The notes beneath the pieces were generated by a model that saw only the letters and a program-made list of their open reading frames with translations, was not told where the DNA came from and made no database searches. The position numbers and the translations under genes were made by a program. This document shows positions 48,947 through 56,599 of a stretch of DNA of 58,576 bases, piece by piece (the first letter of the stretch is position 1; each line of letters begins with the position of its first letter). Source of the DNA: JBBSMX01 sp038232935 (GTDB lineage Bacteria; Bacteroidota; Rhodothermia; Rhodothermales; JANQRZ01); contig JBBSMX010000006.1 in the NCBI GenBank assembly GCA_038232935.1, forward strand, positions 1 to 58,576. Reading direction: 5' to 3'.

Positions 48947-49347
48947 GAGTTACGCTCGATACGAATGTGCTGATCGCGGCCTTCGTCGCGCGCGGGACCT
49001 GTTCCGACCTGCTCGAACACCTCGTCCGGCACCACACACCCGTCGTCTCGCCGTTCATTCTGGGCGAGTTCCGAGAGAAACTGACGGGGAAGTTCAAGAT
49101 GCCCGAGGCGGAGGTGGAAGAGGCTGTCGAGTTGCTGCGCTCGCGGATGGAAGTCGTCGAGCCGGAGCCGCTGCCGAAGCCGGTCTGCCGCGACTCGGAC
49201 GACGACCATGTGCTGGCTGCGGCGAAGACGAGCGGCAGCGCCTGTCTCATCACCGGCGACAAAGATCTGCTCGTGCTGGAGCGCTTCGAGGGAATTCCGA
49301 TCCTGCGGCCGAACGCGTTCTGGGCCTTCGAGTCAGCGGCGGGCTGA
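48943..49347 (+). CDS. PIN-domain toxin (VapC-like)
   Basis: 134 residues from GTG 48943. Acidic PIN residues are visible: Asp6 in LDTNVL, Glu42 in GEFREK, Asp86-88 in DSDDDHVLAAA and Asp106 in ITGDKDLL. These bind metal in VapC-type ribonucleases. Coupled by 4-bp overlap to the RHH antitoxin, forming a type II toxin-antitoxin pair. It ends 3 bp before the stop of the minus-strand RM gene. Confidence 0.85.
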   Translation: MRVTLDTNVLIAAFVARGTCSDLLEHLVRHHTPVVSPFILGEFREKLTGKFKMPEAEVEEAVELLRSRMEVVEPEPLPKPVCRDSDDDHVLAAAKTSGSACLITGDKDLLVLERFEGIPILRPNAFWAFESAAG

Positions 49348-49350
49348 GGA

Positions 49351-52300
49351 TCAGTCGAGGAGGTTCATCTGTCCGGTGTTCTTCGTGGCGATGCGCTTCG
49401 TGGGCGTGGAGAGCGCGTCGAAGGCTCCGGTGGCGCGGAGGGCGTCGGCGCCGAGGGTGGGGCCGTCGCAGAGGCGGGCGAGGAGGTCGGCCTGCGCCGG
49501 TTCGAGGGCGACGAGCCGGGCGAGGACGTTGAGCACGTTGAGCAATTCGGCCGTGTACTCGGGGAGCCAGCCTTCGGGCTGGATGTCGCCCAGCGGCGAG
49601 GGCAGGCGGCGGTCGCCGATAATCGGGCGCGAGCGGTCGCGGCGGCGGTAGCTGAACCACTGCGTCAGGACGTTTTTGCCGGAGACCTCGTAGGCCCACA
49701 CGGTGGGCGGGACGTGCTCGACGTAGCCCGTCCCGACGTAGAGACGCCGCTCGGCGCTGTTGTAGCCGATCTCGTCGGCGTCCGCCGGAATCGCGCCGCC
49801 GGCGGGGAGCGTAGGGCGCAGGCCGTCCGCGACGCGCGGCGGACCGAGGGGGCGACCGGCCTCGGCGTCGGCGAAGCGCTCGCCGAAGGTGTGGAGCCAG
49901 ACGACCTCACGTCCGAGCGCGGCGGCCTCGGTGAAGAGGGCGGCGTCGGCGGGGAGCGGGACGCGGAGGCCGGGGCGGACGAGGTCGGCCTCGAAGCGGG
50001 CGACGTAGGCCGGGTGCGCGGCGACGGCGGCGAGGTAGGCTACGACGTCTTCGGCTCCGACCGTCCGTCCGTAGGCCTCGCCGAGCGCGGCGAGCAGGTT
50101 CGGGTTCACGTTCGGCCGGCTCGCGGCGGCGTCCGCCCACAGCGGGAAAGCGCGCCCGCCCCGCCCGTTGTAGTGGTCCATATCCGGGATCAGCCCGCAG
50201 AACGTGAGTGCAGGGCCGCCCGAGGGGGCTGTTCGATGGAGCGCCGTGAGGTAGACTTGCCGGTCGGAGTGCGTCTCCCACAGCGTCGGGTTCGCCTGAT
50301 TGATTAGCCGCTTGTCGGGGATGAGGTACTGCCGGTCGAAGGAGCGGAAGGCGTAGCGCACCGGCGGGACGACCGCGCGCGTGTCCTCGGCCACGGGCAT
50401 CGACCGCGCCTCGTGGCCCGGCAGCCCGCCCGTGTTCTCTTCTTTGTTGACGTGCTTGTCGCCGGGTGCCTCGTTTCGCAGGTGCGGGTGGAAGAGCTTC
50501 TCTTTCTTCTTCGGGTTGGTCTCGGCTACGAGATGGTTCCAGCGCTCGCCGAGAGTCTGCTTGTCGGGCGCGATGACCCACGTCCGGCCGGGCATCACGC
50601 CGGAGCCGTCCCAGAGGAAGAGGTCGTCGAGGGCAGGGAAGTCGGCCCACGCCCCCGTCGCGGCGGGGAGGAACGGGGCACGCCAGTCGGCGGGGCAGTC
50701 GGCCCAGGCGTCGCCATCGAGGGCGAGCGCGGCGAGGGCCTCGAACTTGGCCTCACGCGGCCCCTCGGGGAGCGCGGTGTAGCGGACGTGCGCGGGCGTC
50801 GCGGGATCGGTGCCCGCCGTCCGCGAGGCGATCACGATGCAGACGGGCTGCTGCACGCCCTGGAAGATGCGCGAGGACACGGGCGGCTGGTGCCCCTCGG
50901 GCGAGGCGTCGATCACCCAGAGCTCGCTCGCCGTCCGGCGGAGGTCGGCGCGCATCTGCTGGAAGCCCGGCCCGTTGAGGAAGCCCGCGACGGTAATGTA
51001 GCAGACGACGCCCTCGTGTGCGCCGCCCGCGTCGGCCTCCTGCTGGGTGGTCATGCGCCCCGCGCCGAACACCTTCCACGTGGCCCACCGCCAGAAGTAG
51101 ACGTAGAGGTTGCGGAGGTGCTTGGCGTGCGCGCCGACGTTCCACGCGGCGGGCGGCATCCACGACTTCAGCGGGGCCTCCTGCTGCGCGCCGCTCTCGA
51201 TCCACCCGCCCAGCCCCTTCGCCTTGTCCTTGTACGGCGGATTCCCGATGACGACGGTGATCGGCTCGCGCCGCTTGATCTCGTTGGCCCGCCGCCGCGA
51301 CTCCGCGAGGGGCTTGAGCGAGGTGGGAATCCAGTCCTCTTTCCCCACGAACGGGTTGCCGAGGGTGTCGGTCACGAAGAGCTGGAGGTCGGGCGTCGTC
51401 TCCGGCGGTGCGCCGCCCTCGGGCGTCGTGAGGTCCACGATCTCGGCCAGCAGCCGAAGCTGTGCCACGGCGAACGGGCCGAACTGGAGCTCGAACCCGA
51501 TCAGCCGGGGCACCGCCGCGCGCACGGCGTCGTGCACCGCACCCTGTCCGTCCGGCTCGACCGTCTCCGCGATGCGCCGGAGCACACCGAGCAGGAACGT
51601 GCCGGCCCCAACGGCCGGGTCGGCGACGGTGACATCCTCCGAAGCCAGCCCCAGCGGGCGCTTGAAGCGGGCGGGGCTCCGCAGCACGTCGTCCACGAGC
51701 CGGACCATCTCGCGGACGACCTCGGGCGGGGTGTAGTACGAGCCGGTGAGCTTGCGGAGGTCGTTGTCGTAGACGGCGAGGAAGTCCTCGTAGAAGTAGA
51801 GCCACGGCTCGGGCCGTTCGTCCTCGTCCTTCGCGGCATCCTCCTTCTTCACCAGCTTCGTCCAGTCCACGACGCCGAGCACGCGGGTGAGCGTCCGGAG
51901 CGAGGTGTCGAGGGCAGCGCGGTCGGTGGCCTCGTCGGTGAGGAGCCGGAGCGCCGAGCCGATGAGGGAGTTGTGTCGGCCCAGTTCGCGCGCGACGCGG
52001 TCGAGGCCCTGGTCGAGGGGGATCTCGCGGGCGCGCGCCATCAGCAGCCCGAACGTCACAGCCTGGGCGTACCCGTCGGCGAAAGCGGCGTCGTCGGCAT
52101 GGGGAAAGAGGAGCTTGCGCCAGTCCTCGGCGAGGCTCGTCAGCGCCTCGTTCCGCTGCTCCATCTGCTCCTGCACCTCGTTCCGGAGAAGCCGGCACAG
52201 CCGGGCGCTCGTGTCGGCGAGCTGGCGTACCGTGCGGGGCTGCGTCGGCTCCCAGCCCAGGAAGTCCTGGAACAACCCCAGCAGGGCAGGGCGCGCGTCG

Positions 52301-52752
52301 AGGTCGGCCCCGGCCGTCCGCACGTCACCGGAGAGGTGGACGATCTCGCCTGCGAGCTCCCCGTTGCGCCAGAGCCCGAAGGCGTTGCCGTCGGTGTAGA
52401 GGAGGTTCGGGAGGGACTGGAGCTTCTTCCACTGCTTCTCGTCGTGCTTCTTCGTGAACCGTCTCGGGTCGGCCCCTTTCCCCGGTGCCTTGACCTCGAT
52501 GAAGCCGGTCGGTACGTCGTGAACCGTCACAGCATAATCCGGCCGTGTCTTGAGGTCCGCGAGCGACGACTCGCCGACGGCAACGACAGACCCTGCCGGG
52601 AAGCCGCTCAGCGCGGCAAGGTCCTGGACGAGCGCTTCGAGCGGTGCGCGGAGTTGATCTTCCGGCTCGCCCGATACGAGGGGGCTGGAAAGTTTGGAGG
52701 TGACGGCAGCGCCGAACGCGGAGACCGCGTCATGCAGGGTTCGTTGGGTCAT
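49351..52752 (-). CDS. Type ISP/IIG-like restriction-modification enzyme
   Basis: 1133 residues from ATG 52752. Near the N-terminus RPDYAVTVHDVPTGFIEVKAPG gives a PD-(D/E)xK-like nuclease site (Asp72, Glu86, Lys88). The N6-adenine methyltransferase has motif I DPAVGAGTF (378-386) and motif IV NPPY (504-507). The C-terminal part (DRQVYLTALHRTAPSGGP, then TAELLNVLNVLARLVALEPAQ) resembles the target-recognition and C-terminal region of type ISP enzymes. No helicase motifs are present, unlike LlaBIII-type ISP enzymes, so a single-chain type IIG-like enzyme is also possible. It lies with the toxin-antitoxin pair in the dctM-flanked island. Confidence 0.85.
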   Translation of the reverse strand: MTQRTLHDAVSAFGAAVTSKLSSPLVSGEPEDQLRAPLEALVQDLAALSGFPAGSVVAVGESSLADLKTRPDYAVTVHDVPTGFIEVKAPGKGADPRRFTKKHDEKQWKKLQSLPNLLYTDGNAFGLWRNGELAGEIVHLSGDVRTAGADLDARPALLGLFQDFLGWEPTQPRTVRQLADTSARLCRLLRNEVQEQMEQRNEALTSLAEDWRKLLFPHADDAAFADGYAQAVTFGLLMARAREIPLDQGLDRVARELGRHNSLIGSALRLLTDEATDRAALDTSLRTLTRVLGVVDWTKLVKKEDAAKDEDERPEPWLYFYEDFLAVYDNDLRKLTGSYYTPPEVVREMVRLVDDVLRSPARFKRPLGLASEDVTVADPAVGAGTFLLGVLRRIAETVEPDGQGAVHDAVRAAVPRLIGFELQFGPFAVAQLRLLAEIVDLTTPEGGAPPETTPDLQLFVTDTLGNPFVGKEDWIPTSLKPLAESRRRANEIKRREPITVVIGNPPYKDKAKGLGGWIESGAQQEAPLKSWMPPAAWNVGAHAKHLRNLYVYFWRWATWKVFGAGRMTTQQEADAGGAHEGVVCYITVAGFLNGPGFQQMRADLRRTASELWVIDASPEGHQPPVSSRIFQGVQQPVCIVIASRTAGTDPATPAHVRYTALPEGPREAKFEALAALALDGDAWADCPADWRAPFLPAATGAWADFPALDDLFLWDGSGVMPGRTWVIAPDKQTLGERWNHLVAETNPKKKEKLFHPHLRNEAPGDKHVNKEENTGGLPGHEARSMPVAEDTRAVVPPVRYAFRSFDRQYLIPDKRLINQANPTLWETHSDRQVYLTALHRTAPSGGPALTFCGLIPDMDHYNGRGGRAFPLWADAAASRPNVNPNLLAALGEAYGRTVGAEDVVAYLAAVAAHPAYVARFEADLVRPGLRVPLPADAALFTEAAALGREVVWLHTFGERFADAEAGRPLGPPRVADGLRPTLPAGGAIPADADEIGYNSAERRLYVGTGYVEHVPPTVWAYEVSGKNVLTQWFSYRRRDRSRPIIGDRRLPSPLGDIQPEGWLPEYTAELLNVLNVLARLVALEPAQADLLARLCDGPTLGADALRATGAFDALSTPTKRIATKNTGQMNLLD

Positions 52753-52814
52753 GCATAAAGTTACTCGATCCGGCCCGATTAGCTTTCACCGATAGTCTCT
52801 ACACTCTACCGCCA

Positions 52815-54137
52815 TCAGTCGAGCAGTCCGGTGACGAGTTCGGGGAAGAGGATGATCAGCAGGAGTCCGACGAGCTGGATGCCGATGAACGGGAGAACAC
52901 CCCGGTAGATGTCGGTCGTCTTCACCTCGGGCGGGGCGACGCCGCGCAGGTAGAACAGCGCGAACCCGAACGGCGGCGTCAGAAACGAGGTCTGGAGGTT
53001 CATCCCCACCATCACCCCGAACCACACGAGGTCGATCCCGAGCAGCGCGGCGGCGGGGGCGAGGAGCGGGATGATGATGAACGCGATCTCGAAGAAGTCG
53101 ATGAAGAAGCCGAGCACGAAGATCACGAGGTTCGCCACGACGAGCAGCCCGACTACGCCGCCCGGCAGGTTCGTCAGCAGGTCCTCGATCCACACGTCGC
53201 CGTAGAGCCCGCGGAAGACGAGCGCGAATGCCGTCGAGCCGATGAGGAGGAAGACGACCATCGTGGTCAGCAGCGTCGTCGTCTTCGCTGTCTCCCACAG
53301 CGCGTCCGACGTCAGCCGCCGGTTCACGAGCGCGAGCACGGTCGCGCCGACGGCCCCGAGCGCGCCCGCCTCGGTCGGCGTGGCGATGCCCGCGAAGATG
53401 CTCCCGAGCACGACGACGATGAGCACAAGCGGCGGCAGCATCACTTTGAAGACGCGGCCGACGAGCGCCGCGCCGCGCTCGCTCCGTGCCTCCGGCGGGA
53501 GGGCCGGAGCTGCCTGGGGCCGGAAGACCGCGACGCCCGCGACGTAGAGCGCGTATAGCCCGGCGAGCATGATGCCCGGTACGAGCGCGCCGACGAACAG
53601 GTCGCCGACTGACACGCCGAGCTGGTCGGCGAGGACGATGAGGACGACGCTCGGCGGGATGATCTGCCCGAGCGTCCCGCTCGCCGTGATGACGCCCGTC
53701 GAGAACGCCGCATCGTAGCCGTAGCGCTGCATCACCGGCAGCGAGATCATCCCCATCGCCACGACGCTCGCGCCGACGACGCCCGTCGCCGCCGCCAGCA
53801 GCGCGCCGACGAATACGACGGCGAAGGCGAGCCCGCCCCGCATCCGCCCGAAGAGCGCGCCAATCGTCGTCAGCAAGTCCTCGGCCAGCCGACTCTTTTC
53901 GAGCAGCGTCCCCATGAAGATGAAGAACGGGACGGCCAGCAGGATCGCGTTCGACATCACCCCGAACGTCCGGTCGCCGAGGGCGAAGAGGTAGGGCCAG
54001 TCGAAGAACCCGAACTCGATGCCGAGGAGGGCGAAGCCGAGCGCGGTCCCGCCGAGCGCGAACGCGACGGGGTAGCCGCTGAAAATGAGCAGCAGCGCCG
54101 CCGCGAACATCAGCGGCCCGAGCCAGTCGCCGGCCAT
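52815..54137 (-). CDS. dctM: TRAP transporter large permease subunit
   Basis: 440 residues. Many TM helices with DctM signatures: LLIFSGYPVAFALGG, VPFFIFMGTLLEKS, FSTGVITASGTLGQIIPPSVVLIV, SIFAGIATPTEAGALGAVGA, and MNLQTSFLTPPFGFALFYLRGVAP. It is the ion-coupled permease that takes solute from DctP. It overlaps dctQ by 1 bp. Its last 39 bp are duplicated at 48613-48651, across the island. Confidence 0.93.
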   Translation of the reverse strand: MAGDWLGPLMFAAALLLIFSGYPVAFALGGTALGFALLGIEFGFFDWPYLFALGDRTFGVMSNAILLAVPFFIFMGTLLEKSRLAEDLLTTIGALFGRMRGGLAFAVVFVGALLAAATGVVGASVVAMGMISLPVMQRYGYDAAFSTGVITASGTLGQIIPPSVVLIVLADQLGVSVGDLFVGALVPGIMLAGLYALYVAGVAVFRPQAAPALPPEARSERGAALVGRVFKVMLPPLVLIVVVLGSIFAGIATPTEAGALGAVGATVLALVNRRLTSDALWETAKTTTLLTTMVVFLLIGSTAFALVFRGLYGDVWIEDLLTNLPGGVVGLLVVANLVIFVLGFFIDFFEIAFIIIPLLAPAAALLGIDLVWFGVMVGMNLQTSFLTPPFGFALFYLRGVAPPEVKTTDIYRGVLPFIGIQLVGLLLIILFPELVTGLLD

Positions 54138-54691
54138 CAGACGCCCTCCCCGGCAATCGGCGGAAGCTGATGCGCCTCACCCCGAATCCGGGCGACGGCT
54201 TTGATCGCCTCCGCCACCCCTTGCAGCCCGAGCAGCACGAACGCGACCGGGACGAGCGCTTTGATCGGGTAGCGCGGCAGGCCGCCGGGGTCGGGCGAGA
54301 CCTCGCGGATGGCCCACGACTCGGCGACGCTCGGCCACGTCGCCCACAGCATGAGCGCGCAGAATGGGATCAGGAAGAGCACGGTCCCGAGCAGGTCCGT
54401 CCATGCCTGCCCGCGCTCGCTGAGCCGGCCGTAGAGCACGTCCACGCGGACGTGCGCGTTCTCGCGCAGCGCCCACGCGGCGGCGAGGAGGAAGACGGCG
54501 CTGAAGAGGTACCACTGCCCTTCGAGGAAGGCGTTCGACGTGAGCGAGACGCCGAGCGGCCGGCCGACGTAGCGGAGGATCGCGCTCAGCGCGCCGAGCC
54601 CGACGAGGGCGATCATCAGCCCGCACGCCGCCTTCCCGATGGCGGCGTTGATCCGGTCGATGAAACGAGCGAAGCGGAGGGCGAGGGGCAC
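54137..54691 (-). CDS. dctQ: TRAP transporter small permease subunit
   Basis: 184 residues from GTG 54691. Four TM helices (GLMIALVGLGALSAILRYVG; WYLFSAVFLLAAAWALRENAHVRVDVLYGRL; TVLFLIPFCALMLWATWP; LVPVAFVLLGLQGVAEAI). The NAHVRVDVLY stretch is the DctQ signature. Forms the permease with DctM. The receptor dctP lies 8 kb away (43267-44394) on the opposite strand. Confidence 0.9.
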   Translation of the reverse strand: MPLALRFARFIDRINAAIGKAACGLMIALVGLGALSAILRYVGRPLGVSLTSNAFLEGQWYLFSAVFLLAAAWALRENAHVRVDVLYGRLSERGQAWTDLLGTVLFLIPFCALMLWATWPSVAESWAIREVSPDPGGLPRYPIKALVPVAFVLLGLQGVAEAIKAVARIRGEAHQLPPIAGEGV

Positions 54692-54755
54692 GGCGGGCGA
54701 CGGTGGGGGAGCCGCAAGCTAGCGACCGGGAGGGAATCTCGCCACCGCGCACCGT

Positions 54756-54910
54756 GTCATTGCGAGGAGCCCCGGAGGGGGGACGCGGCAATCTTGCTCA
54801 GCTTGCTAGCGCGGTCCCTGCCCTGACGTTCTGCTTCGTTGGGGAGATTGGCTGCGCCGAGCCCTGCGGGGTTGCCGCGTCGGCGCGAACGCGCCCTCCT
54901 CGCAATGACA
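54756..54910. repeat. Palindromic TGTCATTGCGAGGA...TCCTCGCAATGACA element
   Basis: 14-bp perfect terminal inverted repeats (54756-54769 and 54897-54910) enclose a second inverted pair GACGCGGCAA (54782-54791) and TTGCCGCGTC (54872-54881). This composition is a widespread bacterial dispersed intergenic repeat, recognised from memory. It lies between rnhA and dctQ. It has no ORF and may be a MITE-like element. Confidence 0.7.
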
Positions 54911-54917
54911 AAGAGGA

Positions 54918-55373
54918 TTACTTCAGTCCGAGCTCGATCCGCAGATCGTCGATGGCGCTGACGGCGACGCCGTCGACGTAGTTGTTGCGCGCGTCGTCGG
55001 CGTGGCCTTTGACTTTGACGAAGGTGACATCGTGGATCTCCGTCAGCCGGACGAGGTCTTCCCAGAGGTCGCGGTTCTTGACGGGCTTCTTGCCCGCCGT
55101 CATCCACCCGCGCCGCTTCCAGTTCTCAATCCACCCCTGCTCGAACGCGTTGACGATGTACGCGCTGTCGGTGTGGACGGCGACGCGGCACGGCTCTTTC
55201 AGCGCGCGCAGCCCCCCCATCACCGCCATCAGCTCCATCCGGTTGTTCGTCGTCTCCGGCTCGGCACCCTTGAGGGTTTTCTCCAGCGCGCCGAACTGGA
55301 GGAGGGCGGCCCAGCCGCCGGGGCCGGGGTTGCCGCTGCACGCGCCGTCGGTGTAGAGCGTGACGTCTTTCAA
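54918..55373 (-). CDS. rnhA: Ribonuclease HI
   Basis: 151 residues from TTG 55373; an upstream ATG (55463) would add residues read from a repeat, so I reject it. TLYTDGACSGNPGPGGWA, TTNNRMELMAV, HTDSAYIVNAFEQGWIENWKRRGW and VKGHADDARNNYVD are RNase HI blocks with Asp9, Glu47, Asp69 and Asp134. It removes RNA from RNA-DNA hybrids. It is divergent from obgE. Confidence 0.92.
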   Translation of the reverse strand: MKDVTLYTDGACSGNPGPGGWAALLQFGALEKTLKGAEPETTNNRMELMAVMGGLRALKEPCRVAVHTDSAYIVNAFEQGWIENWKRRGWMTAGKKPVKNRDLWEDLVRLTEIHDVTFVKVKGHADDARNNYVDGVAVSAIDDLRIELGLK

Positions 55374-55396
55374 GGATATCGGGAGGAGGGGGAGAA

Positions 55397-55481
55397 AACG
55401 TGAGGCGTAAAACGTAAGGGCGTCACCAGCGAGAGGTCGGAGCAACGCGCCCTTACGCATCACGTTTCACGCATTACGCAT
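55397..55481. repeat. Heptamer hairpin element H6 between rnhA and obgE
   Basis: Left CGTGAGG, CGTAAAA, CGTAAGG (about 55397-55421). Right CCTTACG, CATCACG, TTTCACG, CATTACG (about 55451-55478). Both follow a 7-nt period. The left and right arms match as a hairpin over about 24 nt with about 5 mismatches. Located between divergent genes, directly before ATG 55485. Confidence 0.65.
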
Positions 55482-55484
55482 TCT

Positions 55485-56501
55485 ATGAAATTCGTCGATT
55501 ACGTCACGATCAGCGTCCGCAGTGGCAAAGGCGGGGCGGGGGCGGTGACCTTCCGCCGGGCCAAGTATGAGCCGATGGGCGGGCCGAGCGGCGGCGACGG
55601 CGGCGCAGGCGGCTCCGTCCTCCTCGAAGCCGACGACAACCTCTACACGCTCCTCGACCTCCGGTACAACCGCCACCACTTCGCGAACGCCGGCGAGCCG
55701 GGCCAGCGCGATCAGAAGACGGGCAAGAGCGCCGACGACATCATCATCCGCGTCCCGCCGGGGTCCGTCGTCCGCGACGCGACCACGGGCGAACTGCTTG
55801 GCGAGATGCTGCACGACGGCGAGCGGATCGTGCTGGCGCAGGGCGGGCGCGGCGGGCTGGGCAACGTCAATTTTAAAAGTGCCACGAACCAGGCCCCGCA
55901 GTACGCCCAGCCCGGCGAACCCGGCGAGGAGCGCGAGGTCACCCTCGAACTCAAGCTGCTCGCCGACGTCGGTCTCGTCGGCTTCCCGAACGCGGGGAAG
56001 AGCACGCTGATCTCGACGCTCTCGGCGGCCAAGCCGAAGGTGGCGGACTACCCGTTCACGACGCTCGAACCCAACCTCGGGATGGTCTACCTCGGCGACC
56101 ACCGCTCGTTCGTGATGGCGGACATCCCCGGCATCATCGAGGGCGCGAGCGAGGGGCGCGGGCTCGGCATTCGGTTCCTCAAGCACATCGAGCGCAACGC
56201 CGTCCTCCTCTTCGTCATCCCCTCCAACGCCGACAACGCGGGCGCGCAGTACCGCACGCTCCTCGGCGAGCTCGAAGCGTTCAACGCCGAGCTGCTGGAC
56301 AAGCCGCGCATCGTCGCGCTCTCGAAGACCGACCTCCTCCCGCCGGACATGCTCGACGCGTTCGTCGACGACGCCCGCAGCGGGTTCCCCGAAGGGGTGG
56401 AGGTACTTCCCGTCTCGGCCGTCGCCCACCTCGGGCTGGACCACCTGAAAGAGACGCTGTGGAAATACGTCGAGCGCAACAAGGAAGCCGAGCGGGCGTG
56501 A
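55485..56501 (+). CDS. obgE: Obg-family GTPase
   Basis: 338 residues from ATG 55485. The Obg fold is present: FVDYVTISVRSGKGGAGAVTFRR, GGPSGGDGGAGGSVLLEAD. G1 is GFPNAGKS (166-173), G3-type MADIPGIIEGASEGRGLG, G4 SKTD. It is an essential GTPase linked to ribosome assembly and stress response. No C-terminal OCT domain; the protein ends soon after the GTPase. Confidence 0.93.
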   Translation: MKFVDYVTISVRSGKGGAGAVTFRRAKYEPMGGPSGGDGGAGGSVLLEADDNLYTLLDLRYNRHHFANAGEPGQRDQKTGKSADDIIIRVPPGSVVRDATTGELLGEMLHDGERIVLAQGGRGGLGNVNFKSATNQAPQYAQPGEPGEEREVTLELKLLADVGLVGFPNAGKSTLISTLSAAKPKVADYPFTTLEPNLGMVYLGDHRSFVMADIPGIIEGASEGRGLGIRFLKHIERNAVLLFVIPSNADNAGAQYRTLLGELEAFNAELLDKPRIVALSKTDLLPPDMLDAFVDDARSGFPEGVEVLPVSAVAHLGLDHLKETLWKYVERNKEAERA

Positions 56502-56542
56502 CGCGTCGCGTAGCGTAGGGGGTTGAGGAGGAGGGACGGGAT

Positions 56543-56574
56543 TTGCGAATCTGATCCGGTCGGTTCCATCTTCC
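56543..56574 (+). promoter_or_regulatory. Putative dprA promoter (TTG, 21 bp, CATCTTCC)
   Basis: TTG (56543-56545) and CATCTTCC (56567-56574) are separated by 21 bp, 26 bp before ATG 56600. A further member of the TATCTTCC family. Confidence 0.4.
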
Positions 56575-56599
56575 GGCCTTCCCACCACTGCCCGCGCTC

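Larger units (their letters stand above)
48613..52853. mobile_element. Putative 4.2 kb defence island flanked by dctM 3'-end copies
   Basis: The segment between the relic dctM end (48613-48651) and the intact dctM end (52815-52853) holds an RHH antitoxin, a PIN toxin and a type ISP/IIG restriction-modification gene. An element that integrated into the dctM 3' end and carried its own copy of that end would leave exactly this arrangement. No integrase, transposase or tRNA is present, so its mobility is inferred. Confidence 0.5.

Noticed and set aside
50413..52758. Plus-strand open frame of 781 codons opposite the RM gene
   Set aside because: The minus strand has methylase and nuclease motifs; the plus frame is a GC artefact.
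55373..55463. Extended rnhA start at ATG 55463
   Set aside because: The extra residues are read from heptamer element H6 and are not part of RNase HI; TTG 55373 gives the normal N-terminus.
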